Of a stretch of DNA of 29,454 nt, positions 20,031 to 29,198 are shown in pieces (the stretch's first letter is position 1; every line of letters starts with the position of its first letter). The translations under genes and the position numbers were made by a program. The DNA lies in the NCBI GenBank assembly GCA_905250885.1, contig CAJNOQ010001672.1, positions 1 through 29,454 of the forward strand, given 5' to 3'. Source of the DNA: Didymodactylos carnosus (taxonomy: Eukaryota > Rotifera > Eurotatoria > Philodinida > Philodinidae). The notes below the pieces were generated by a model. It was not told the DNA's origin, ran no database searches, and worked only from the letters and a program-made list of their open reading frames with translations.

Positions 20031-21637
20031 TTCACCTCCTCTATTTTGAGCTTTATTATTAACAGCTTCAGCACCACGTGTTTTTGGAGGAGAAATCATA
20101 TCATCGCTAACTTTCATCTCTTCATTGATAGACAGAGAACGATCTTCGGCCATGAGTGTCTTTGTTTCTCCTGCCAAGGTAGAAAAATGAACTAATCAGT
20201 ATCTCTCCAGCAATAAAAAAAGGTGGAGAAAAAAAATTAAGCTGCAAAACGAAACGAAATGGCTCAGAAGTTTTTTACTAACCATTTACCGGCCATAAAA
20301 AATTATATTTTTATCTCATAGTTTTCAAAATCGATAAATTGCGGTCGGTAATATAAATGTGAAAAACTATTAGCAGCCTTCTGGAGCAAAGAGAGAGAGA
20401 CCTTAACAGACCTACCTTGTTCCTTACGATCAATCATAACTTCGATATCTTTGTCCTATACATTTGCTTCTATAGGATCATCTTGCTTATTTTCAATTGT
20501 TGTTTTGGATATAGGAATAAGTACACTTTTTTTTATTGTCTGTTGTTGCTTCATTGGATAAGAGAATGGGTAATGGAGTTGACGATATTAATTCACTTGA
20601 ATGAGGGTCATAAACAACCGTGGATGAAGGGTACGTTGTGGATACCGTTGATATCGCTAGTTCTGATTTCTTTGTATCTTCAATTATTTTTGGTGAATCA
20701 TCAGTTGTATATGAACTTGGAACATTAGACGAAATAATTGTATTTGTTGAAGGTGCTGATTCTGCCACTGATGTTGTCAATTTTAATGCTTGCCTTGTAC
20801 TTTCGTAATTTAATTCATTCAATATAGCACGAATATTGTTGCTGATATATTTTCGTTCATTCAACAGAACAGTGTACAATAAACGAACTGTTCTTGAACG
20901 TGGATCAGGTTTCAGTTGAAAACTATTGTACGTCGCAACCAATAATGCAACAGCTTCTTGCAGAGTGGTTGTTGTAACAACAACCATCTAGTCAACATAA
21001 ATATCGATTGATTGGTCCTTAATCAACAAGCAGGAATACAGACTGGATGATGCCTAAACATGAGAGACGAGAATTCGTTCTTCAATCCTAAAAAAGAAAA
21101 CTAATAATTAAAAGCATGTAAAATTTAGAACTGGGCTTGCGTTATTGCTCTGCACAACAGAAATACGATGTTTATCATCCACAATCTATTGTCATAGTCT
21201 GCTAGAACTGGGCAAATTGCAACGCTCTATTAGCAGAAATCATTTTTCTTGAGTGATTCTTTTTTCGCTGTAAGACGTCTTTTGCGAAGAAAACAAATGT
21301 CACGCTCACATTCACAGACAGATTATATGTTGCCAACTTTCATTTAAATTTTTTCAATTGATTTAATAAAACGAATCAGTAATGGATCTAATAAAAAATA
21401 TAACAGTATAGAGTCAAGCAGAAAGTAGGGTTTTCAGAAGAAAATTTCGTAGAATAAGTTTCTTGCCAGTGAAAAATGAGACTTTTTGATTTTAACAAAT
21501 AAAGCTGGTCTTTGAAACATTTACCATAATATCTTCACTTATTATAAATTCAATGTCAGAGATATATTTGCAAGATACGATTAAAAAATTTTTCTTGAAT
21601 TTAGTAATGCTACTGCTCTAAGTCATCTCGTTTCCCG

Positions 21638-21922
21638 TCAGCTTTTTAAGCCAAAATACAACACAGAGTGTACAACATTCACCAGTTTTGGAATCTGATA
21701 ACCAAGAAATTCACTTAGAACTTCATCTAAACGATGATTGCTCACGAAATTTCTTCGATATTGTAATGTCATAAGCCACATCTTATACACTTCATTTAAA
21801 TTATAATCTGTCGATTGATTTCATTCGGTTTTCATTCTTAGTATCATGGCAGACGTATCTTCTTCCATTTCATTATCTTGAATTATGACCTAATAAGAAC
21901 GATAAAAACTTACGACAGCCAT
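21638..21922 (-). pseudogene. Decayed exon of an unrecognised protein
   Basis: From 21889 the minus strand reads VIIQDNEMEEDTSAMILRMK, has an in-frame TGA after KTE, then continues in the same frame DYNLNEVYKMWLMTLQYRRN, HRLDEVLSEFLGYQIPKLVN, VHSVLYFGLKS and stops at 21638. An ATG GCT GTC at 21922-21914 is followed by gtaagt...ttattag; if that 24-base stretch were an intron it would join in frame, but it is shorter than normal animal introns. Sequence character is clearly protein-like. It lies upstream of, and on the same strand as, the RGG-box pseudogene and may be part of it; no splice pair proves this. Confidence 0.5.
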
Positions 21923-22645
21923 ATAAAGAGCGAGACAACGAAGTCTGATTCACAAGAAACAATACATTTCGAAAACGACATATAAGTGTGTAGTTTTTCA
22001 AAAGAGTGTAAAGTCCAAAGCTAATTTAATCTAAAAATTTATCAGCATTCTGTGAAGAACGAGAAAAACTCTGCTATTTAGAAGTAGCCATACTTCTTTT
22101 TCCCGAGTCTCGTTCCGTCAACGTTGACTCTTGCTTTTTAATCGGTCTTCCAGAATTTATTTTCGAATGCAATTATTTTCTTGAATTTATTTCTCCATTG
22201 TCAACTACTGGACGTTGTTTTGTTTTATATTTTGAAACTAACGTATGACGCCATGACGACTAAACAAAAATGTAAAGAAAAATCTGTCTGTGCGACTAAA
22301 AGAAAAGTAACACGAATGTTTGGCAGTGTTCTCACAGTCCAGGAAATCTTCAATTGCGCGTATGTGGATTTCTCTCACTAGAAACTGAAGTTTCGCTTTT
22401 CGGGAGAAAGTACTTAGTAGAACAAACAGACTAATTCGCAACTTTATTGACCCGAGGCAGACGTGCTATTCAGCTATGTTACTTCTCTGTCATTTCATAG
22501 ACTAGAAAACTTCTAATCTGTAACTGACTGACTGCCTCTGACTACGAAAGAACGGGTCGAGAATTAGAGAAGACGCAGAAGACTGTCACCCGAAGAAAAC
22601 ATTGATATCCGTCGCTTACGATATTTTTCAAATTCAATGGTAATT

Positions 22646-22815
22646 CTAAGTTTTGAAAATTGATCGTGACATATTTTCATAATCTGAAGTACTTGGGTAC
22701 CATAAATTGCATGTCTCAATTGTACCGTGGACGATCGTTTCACTAATCTTTTGACGGAAGTTGCAATGATTTTTAAATTTATGCAGTTCTCGTTTCGTGA
22801 TTGTATCTTCGACAG
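22646..22815 (-). pseudogene. Possible decayed exon, product unknown
   Basis: After a pyrimidine-rich acceptor (ctttaccaccag) the minus strand reads VEDTITKRELHKFKNHCNFR, QKISETIVHGTIETCNLWYP, TSDYENMSRSIFKT and a stop. It has balanced amino-acid composition and lies between other minus-strand remnants, so it may be an exon of the same broken gene. No family recognised. Confidence 0.35.
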
Positions 22816-22874
22816 CTGGTGGTAAAGAAAAAGAAAATGAGAAAAATATTATTTCTTTGCACACTTTCACTAGA

Positions 22875-23453
22875 CTAACATAGAAAATTAAACTTGTGAA
22901 TGTACATTTTGTACTCCTTTATAGGCACTTTTGCTAGGAAGCGAAAACAAAATCTCTGAAAATTCACCTAAAATTTACCTTCTAACTTCGTGATACAAGT
23001 GGTTAAATTGGCGCAGTAAACTCCATTTAGTTCATATAGATCCAATTTATGAAAATATTTCAGACGGTGGATTAAGAATTTCTAAATTACTTAGTGACTC
23101 CACTTCGTAGGCAGACGAAATTCCATTGTTACACACAGTTACAAGTTTATCTACTACCACAGACCGTACGTCCAATTTTAAAATATGACGAATCGGCGGT
23201 AATAACGGCACTTCTTCAATGTGTTCTACATCATATATGTTGATGGCGGTAATGCACGTTGTTGTGCACTAATAGTTTAGCTTGATAAATTTTTTCATGC
23301 TGTATACTGTTCGTGTTTTGAAAAATTATAGTTTTTAACTTCTTGGTTGAAATCATTCAAGTCTATCAATTTAATTGAAGACAGTTCTTCATGTGTTTCT
23401 AAGAAGATTTCTTGAGTGAACAAGTAACATACTCTCAACTGATCTCGGATTGC
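22875..23453 (-). pseudogene. Decayed exons of an unrecognised (perhaps Tudor-like) protein
   Basis: Minus strand from 23453: RDQLRVCYLFTQEIFLETHE, LSSIKLIDLNDFNQEVKNYN, FSKHEQYTA, then a stop/frameshift near 23295. The frame resumes CITAINIYDVEHIEEVPLLP, IRHILKLDVRSVVVDKLVTV, SAYEVESLSNLEILNPPSEI, shifts once more near 23055 and gives HKLDLYELNGVYCANLTTCI. A 45 bp GT-AG intron (22978-22934) then joins in frame to KVPIKEYKMYIHKFNFLC and TAG. NIYDVEHIEEVPLLPP faintly recalls the DYGN.e.v....LP strand pattern of Tudor domains, but this is a guess. At least two frame breaks make it a pseudogene. Confidence 0.5.
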
Positions 23454-23629
23454 TTACGTATTACAAATATTTTTTGTTTTAAAAATTTAAAAATGCAAGA
23501 TTTAAAAATGCATCACATAATAAATATTTTTTTATAGGGTTAGACATGATTTAAGAAGCCGTTTTGCTCATTTAAGAACAGTCAGTTAATTGATGAGTTG
23601 GACTGGTTTACTTCTTTTAGAATTTTGGC

Positions 23630-24925
23630 AGGAATTCATTTGGTTGCAGTAATATTTTTGGAATTTTTACAACTATTTCGCCAAAAAATAATAGTATCAT
23701 AGGAATTTCGACAAAAATTTGGATTAGGCCATTATTGACCTGCAGTGATTCGTGTTTTTTATATATATTATTGCCGAAGGACGTAATGGAATTTCGACAA
23801 AATTCTCTATTTTAATGAAGTGATGAAAAAAAGGACTAATGCAACTGTATTTATAAAGTGTTGTGAAACAAGAGAAATTGTTTCTACAGGGTGTTGCAAA
23901 ACCTTTACACCCCTGGTTCGACCTTTAGATCAAATGATTTCATTAAGTATTTTATACCAAATTGAAGCCCGTAAAAAACTGCGTCGATGAGTGTAATTAG
24001 ACCAAATATTGTCTATTACATTATTAAAAGATCTTACACTATATATCAAAATGTCATAGATCCTATAATGTCGAATATTTGAAAAAACGATCATCAGTAC
24101 CGTTCTCAGAAAACTAACATACAATGTTAGTAATTTTATCGCATTGTATTTCCTTGATTCAGTATGAGATTTGAGCGAGATATAAGGATTTTAATTTTAG
24201 CTGGTAATAGACAAAAAACCGGTTTTTCACAAAAATGCCTCTAGCGAAGTTATATTAATTTCTATACAAAACAAATGTTCCCACTATGCTCAGCGTAGTC
24301 GATTACCTATATTCCATGGCATTTCCAGGTTCCCAGAGATGTCTACTCGGAGATAGACACGTGCTCGGGGAAAGCAAGCCCTGTCAGAACGACCATAGCT
24401 GGAGAGCTGGGACTTGCATAATCTTGTAGAGTAACGTCCAGGCTACCTATACATGCAATAAAATTACTAACATTGTATGTTAGTTTTCTGAGAACGGTAC
24501 TGATGATCGTTTTTTCATATATTCGACATTATAGGATCTATGACATTTTGATATATAGTGTAAGATCTTTTAATAATGTAATAGACAATATTTAGTCTAA
24601 TTGCACTCATCGACGCAGTTTTTTACAGGCTTCAATTTGGTATAAAATACTTAATGAAATCATTTGATCTAAAGGTCGAACCAGGGGGTGTAAAGGTTTT
24701 GCAACACCCTGCATGTTTATGTATGTTCTGCTGTGGAAATTCCTGTCTATTCTGTAGCCAAAGCAGAAATTGCGAAAAATTTGAAATTAATTTTTTGTTA
24801 TTGTACGACGGCACTGTCTATTATAGCTTTTGTTGAATAAATGTTGCTAAATTTACTCGGTATTAAATTAATTAAGGCATGGTATTACTTTTGACGGTGT
24901 TGGAATTTCAACGGCGTTGTAACCT
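23630..24925. repeat. Dispersed AT-rich repeat, copy B, carrying an insertion
   Basis: This is the second copy of the repeat at 16570-17280. Its left part has ggaatttcgacaaaa words like those at the right end of copy A, hinting at old terminal inverted repeats. The 825 bp element at 23887-24711 interrupts it. Confidence 0.65.
23887..24711. mobile_element. 825 bp Tc1/mariner-like inverted-repeat element without transposase
   Basis: It begins CAGGGTGTTGCAAAACCTTT and ends with the exact complement. Arms of about 253 bp (23887-24139 and 24459-24711) are nearly identical. Copy A of the host repeat reads tttcTAtgttt at the same place, so insertion was at a TA: TA remains at 23885-23886 and CA (mutated TA) stands at 24712-24713. 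TA targeting and CAGGGTGT ends fit the Tc1/mariner group. The 319 bp centre is GC-richer than the arms and has no coding frame or recognised RNA. Confidence 0.8.
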
Positions 24926-25039
24926 GAGCTATAGAAAAATGCCCACTGTGCATCCATCTAGCAGATATTGTACAAAAGACCTGATATCATAATGCTGTGT
25001 GAAAGGAAGTTGAAAGTCAATTTTATTGATAAATGTTGA

Positions 25040-25216
25040 CATAGAAGTGTTTGGATTTTGTTGAATGATGAGCAACCAGTTTTGAATACGGATGCCGCCT
25101 TTCTATTTAATACTACGTTTATGCATGATCATATTCTACACTTTACCCAAATTGAAGATAAATCTCAATGTTCGGTGATGTATAGTTTCAAATCGGTTTG
25201 GAAAATAATGAACTAG
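25040..25216 (+). pseudogene. Possible exon remnant, product unknown
   Basis: 59 codons stay open between TGA and TAG: WILLNDEQPVLNTDAAFLFN, TTFMHDHILHFTQIEDKSQC, SVMYSFKSVWKIMN. Composition is protein-like and not A/T-simple, but there is no clear splice site and no family resemblance. It could be a fragment captured between repeats. Confidence 0.25.
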
Positions 25217-25468
25217 TGTTGTATAGACTGAGAGAATCTGAGAAACGAGCGAGTAATGCAGGAAAATAGTTGAAAAAGTTTTCTTTTGCGTAAAAGATTC
25301 ATTTGTGATCTATAAAGAATTCAGAAAATCTTTTAAATATTCTTTTGAAAAGTTTTTTCTATTATTACTTTACTAAAAAGTAATACTAATTTAATGAATA
25401 GTCCTATTATTAGTAACAGGAATACTGTTTAGTATTATTTTCCTTGGTAATTTAACATATGAGTAGCA

Positions 25469-25748
25469 ATAATATAGAGACCGGTCTGATTTGTGAAAAT
25501 CTGCAATTTACATAATATCTAGATGTTCAGATATTCAGATATCTGCCTCTTTTCTTTCACGGTGGCGAATATCAGGAAGCGCCTCACTCTCATCTTCCCT
25601 TGCCACCCCCACCTTCCCTTTTCTCCATTTCTATAACATCTGAATATCTAAATATCTAACTTGAATATCAGAATATCTGAATATCTGAACATCTAGATAT
25701 ATTATGTAAATTGCAGATGTTCACAAATCAGACCCTACTGATAATATA
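25469..25748. mobile_element. hAT-like MITE, 264 bp, with perfect 8 bp target duplication
   Basis: ATAATATA flanks both sides (25469-25476 and 25741-25748). The element 25477-25740 starts GAGACCGGTCTGATTTGTGA; the right end reverse-complemented is CAGTAGGGTCTGATTTGTGA. Terminal repeats extend about 65 bp through tgcaatttacataatatcta and a run of GATATTCAGATATCTG-like words. The centre (25550-25630) is C-rich. No coding capacity. Confidence 0.8.
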
Positions 25749-26820
25749 GCACTGCTATTGAGGAACGGAGCTGTCTGAATGCTAAAACAATCCAAAACAC
25801 AACATGGACTTTCCTCTCAAAATGTTAGTCGATCTTGAATATTCTGTATAGATCTCCATACTATGCGTATTCAAAGAGAAGTGTACATGCATGTTAGGCT
25901 CGCTTAATGATTACAGAAATGACGGGCCTAGGGCAGTTGCCGGCTTGGACACTTACAAGCCAAAGAGATTTTGGTTTAACCTTGTAGTAAAAATTCGTTC
26001 AAAAGTGATGATTAAAATGTTATATCCGAAATTCTTTAATGAATCTCATAAAATTTCTAGTACCATAATTGTAACCTACAATATCCTAAGAGAACAATAA
26101 AACTATTTGATTTGTTTACCTCCTGTGAAAATCGAGTGTTGATGTGTAAATTAATCATCAAAGACAAAAATAAAATACACTACAGTATAGTGTAATGAAA
26201 CGTTTTCGATGATTAGCTCAGATAAGTCAATACTCTGTACTTTTCCTAACTAAATAGACACGCTGGATTTCTGAATGATATAGAACAATGTTCCAAAGAA
26301 CTTCATTCGCGAGCAGTTAGTCTAGTTTATCACAGTACTATTAAGTGCTTCATTTTGATAAAAATAGAGCACAATGACTCGACAATTTCAATAGAGACTC
26401 AGTTTGATAGACGTGTCTATTATTCTCGAGTAATTATAACATGATCAAATGTTGTTTTCACACGGATCTCAAGAAGACTTCCTGCGTTAAAAAAAGTCAC
26501 CTGTTTCTCAGTTGAGAGAAAGGCTAGGGTAGAACAGAAGGAAAGCAAAGCACAAAGTAACACTACACAGTTATTGGAATCGAACACTAAAACTATGAAT
26601 TTTAAGGCGTCAATTTTACGTCTGGGCTAAATTATCCAAACGTAAACTTGAAATGTTCGATTCCTCATCTTATGTATTACTATAATGTGTTCTATCTCTA
26701 CTGCTCAACTCATACAGCTTACAACCTTAGTCTTTAGATGTGATCATCCCTCGCCGTACTAACTAAAGTGTGTATACTCTGTGATGAGTCAGAAGACAGA
26801 GTAGATATTGAAGACTAGAG

Positions 26821-26898
26821 ACACGTGTTTTCAGAGAGAAAGATACATGGTACAGTATCGAGAGTATGAAACAGCACATGTTTTCAGAGAGAGTGATC
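26821..26898 (+). repeat. Short direct repeat in the foldback loop
   Basis: acacgtgttttcagagagaa and gcacatgttttcagagagag occur about 54 bp apart, each followed by .gtgat or aagat. Confidence 0.6.
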
Positions 26899-27530
26899 AA
26901 ATACGCAGAACAGAAAAACTATATACATAGAAGCAAAAACTGTGTACGACTCTATATGAATAGAAAAAAAGAAATGTAGATTTCTATATTTTATTTTATG
27001 TTTTACTACATGAACTAGTTGGAATAGTCTGTAAAAAAGAGAAAATTTCTTCCCTTTTTCTCATCCGGTTGTCATTCCACTAGAAAAAAATCCTTCATAA
27101 TTGTCTATAAATAAAACCCATTTTCAGCTTATTTCATATAACTGCTGTTAACAAAACACACACATATCTTCTTTCATTGCACAACTTGTTTCATTCATAA
27201 ACGCAATTGTTAACAAAGTAAGGTTAATTAGAGTTATTTCATGTAAGACAGAGATCACACTCGACAGAAAAAACAAAAAGCGTATCTTCTAGCACACACA
27301 GAATTGTTAAATCGTATACCAATATTAATTCTAAAAAAGGATTTAGTTTTAAATTATTTCGATTACACAGTAAAATATCATATTGCGCTAAAAATTCAAC
27401 CAAATAACTTTATAATATCAATATAGACTCAATTTGAAGTGATTGTTATGATTTAGATCTGCAATTGAGAAACATATGCATTTTTATGTAGAAAGTCTTC
27501 TTGAAATCCGTGTGAAAAATAAAATTTGAG

Positions 27531-27665
27531 CATGTAATCAGGGAGCCCAGATCTTTTGATTTTGACAGAAAAATTCCGATTTTTGGAACTTTTTCTGATT
27601 TTCTACTTCTTTTTCTCAGATTTTTCTGATTTTTGTGTTTTTGATCTGGGATCCCTGCATATTAT
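27531..27665. mobile_element. 119 bp hAT-like MITE nested in the foldback right arm
   Basis: The element 27539-27657 has ends CAGGGAGCCCAGATC and (reverse-complemented) CAGGGATCCCAGATC, 14 of 15 identical. Flanks catgtaat (27531-27538) and catattat (27658-27665) correspond to a single catgttat in the uninterrupted left arm (complement of the stretch near 26436-26443), so the arm supplies the empty site and an 8 bp duplication. The inside is a T-rich run of ttttctgatttt words. Confidence 0.8.
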
Positions 27666-27885
27666 AGTTACTCGAGAATAACAGACACATCCGTCAAACT
27701 GAGCCTCTATTGAAATTGTCTAGTCATTGTGCTTTATTTTTATCGAAATGAAGCGCTTAATAGTACTGTGATAAATTAGACTAACTGCTCTTGAATGACC
27801 TTCTATATCATTCAAATATATATCAACGCTCGATCTTCACAAGAGGTAAAAAAATTAAATAGTTTTATTGTTCTCTTAGGATATT

Positions 27886-28612
27886 TGCCTCGTTCTTCTT
27901 ATCAATGGATCTACTATTATTAGAATAATTATTGCCTGGGGCACAATCAAACAATCTATTCTCCATCTAGGGACTTTCTTCTGTATTTTCTCGTAGATAT
28001 AGAATATAGAAAGAAATTAAAAGTTTAGTACACCAATAGCGTACCACAAAGCGTCTGAACAACTCTATTCGCCTCTTTCCTCGAACATTATTCAGACTTT
28101 TCTCATAGAAGGTTGTACGACATTGTGGTCTATGTTTCCCACTTTAGACTGGCATGTAAAAATGTAGTTAAAACGATCTTGCGTATAATATGTACATCCT
28201 GTCAACAAAATCATATCTATATATTAGAGTTCTTTTCACTCCAAGCTATTAGTTCACACGCCTAGAAGTTGGATTTGCGGAACAGACCATTAACCTCAAT
28301 CTATTAAATGTTGAATATGTTGTTTTAGTGATTTCTGAAAATATTAAAAAATGTCTAACGAAGGAGGTACGTAAGTGATGGATCGCTTTTTGAGTAAAAT
28401 AAATCACATAAGATTATAGGTAGTTGATGATGTTCATCCTGAATCTGCTATTTCTTTTGCACATATGATCTTTTGTAGTAGATCTTTACGATTCTGATTT
28501 CTGGAGGCTTCTCTTAAAATTCAAGGTAACTAGGTCTTCGTCTTATAGAGTATCTCGACTTATGTGTATGGAAACTGCTCAGGCTTAAACGGATACCAAG
28601 AGATTCACCGTA
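27886..28612. other. Gene-free stretch
   Basis: AT-rich sequence with no convincing exon, RNA gene or repeat. The minus-strand frame at 28514-28762 overlaps the following palindromic element and is not credited. Confidence 0.4.
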
Positions 28613-28943
28613 GTACACTTTCGCAGTGAACTTTCGGCAATTGCCGAAAGTCGTGCTTCCACCGGACCTTCGCCGTATCCGGAGTCGGAACTTCGACAAT
28701 TTGCCAAAAGTTTGGTTGGTGTGGTGGAACTCACTAATTAGCCATGTTTTCCATGTTGTCAACTACCTATAACAAAACCTTCGGCAATTGCCGAAGATCA
28801 TGCCCTAAGCCGAACTTTCGCCGTAACCGAGGTCAGAACTTCGGCAATTTTTGTCGGAAAGTTAAGTTTTAGTCGAAAGTGATTTTTAATCCATGGCATA
28901 ACTTTCGGGAGTTAGTTGCCGAAAGTCCACTGTGAAAGTGTAC
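28613..28943. mobile_element. 331 bp MITE built on TTCGGCAATTGCCGAA palindromes
   Basis: Ends gtacactttcgcagtgaact and (reverse-complemented) gtacactttcacagtggact form terminal repeats of about 30 bp. Directly inside the left end lies a perfect 22 bp palindrome ACTTTCGGCAATTGCCGAAAGT, and near 28780 an 18 bp one CTTCGGCAATTGCCGAAG. Each is followed by a related 75-85 bp unit (cttcgccgtatccggagtcg at about 28670; ctttcgccgtaaccgaggtc at about 28815). Further half sites (cttcggcaattttt, gttgccgaaagt) lie on the right. No coding capacity and no clear target duplication. Confidence 0.7.
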
Positions 28944-29198
28944 GACAGCGCCCGCCTAAATATTGAGTTTTGGATGAGCTTAAGTATTGTATTAATGGAT
29001 GAACAGCCAATGCTTTGCAGTAGATCGAGATATATTACTCCTTGCGATTACTTGGATGCCTCTCTCGTACTTCCCCAATCCTGAATAAAAGACCATGCGC
29101 TTATACAGCGTCTCTGCACATTGTTACTTTTTGGGCGACCTTCTACTGAAGATCAATTTTTGGCCGACTATTAATAATAATATTTTTAACATTTCAAT
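28944..29198. other. Short spacer, nothing recognised
   Basis: No coding frame, RNA gene or repeat is evident. Confidence 0.4.

Larger units (their letters stand above)
17612..21087 (-). pseudogene. Decayed gene for a Ser/Thr-rich protein ending in an RGG box, split by a transposon
   Basis: Minus strand. After an acceptor cttttttag, the frame from 21086 reads IEERILVSHV, TAG (21056-21054), ..., TAG (20990-20988), then stays open from MVVVTTTTLQEAVALLVATY through LLYTVLLNERKYISNNIRAI and a Ser/Thr-rich region to an A-run at about 20527-20534. A one-base shift there continues as IPISKTTIENKQDDPIEANV, TAG (20458-20456), DKDIEVMIDRKEQ, ending at a consensus donor CAAG|GTAGGT (20416/20415). A 245 bp intron ends ttggcag; the next exon (20170-20031) is GETKTLMAEDRSLSINEEMK ... 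NKAQNRGGE. There the 2.38 kb element intervenes; on its far side (17648-17612) the same strand encodes SVRGGGRGRGR and TGA. RGG boxes bind RNA in many proteins; the family is not recognised. The three TAG codons, the shift and the insertion indicate a dead gene. Confidence 0.65.
26080..27885. mobile_element. 1.8 kb foldback element with about 430 bp arms
   Basis: The left arm (26080 to about 26515) begins aatatcctaagagaacaata and is mirrored by the right arm (about 27455 to 27885) ending tattgttctcttaggatatt. The left arm has extra sequence near 26145-26265; the right arm carries the nested MITE at 27539-27657. The roughly 0.9 kb loop is AT-rich with no gene. No clear target duplication was found. 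Confidence 0.75.

Noticed and set aside
20417..20808. Plus-strand open frames opposite the RGG-box remnant
   Set aside because: They are the complement of a minus-strand coding-like frame with better composition, splice sites and continuation.
22181..22441. Overlapping plus and minus frames of about 67 codons
   Set aside because: Neither strand is clearly preferred; a minus-strand exon (LVREIHIRAIEDFLDCEN) is possible but lacks support.
23908..23920. ggttcgacc resembling a tRNA B box
   Set aside because: No A box, acceptor stem or cloverleaf around it; it is part of a terminal inverted repeat.
23930..24836. Open frames within the mariner-like element arms
   Set aside because: They lie in the inverted repeats, mirror each other and show no transposase motifs.
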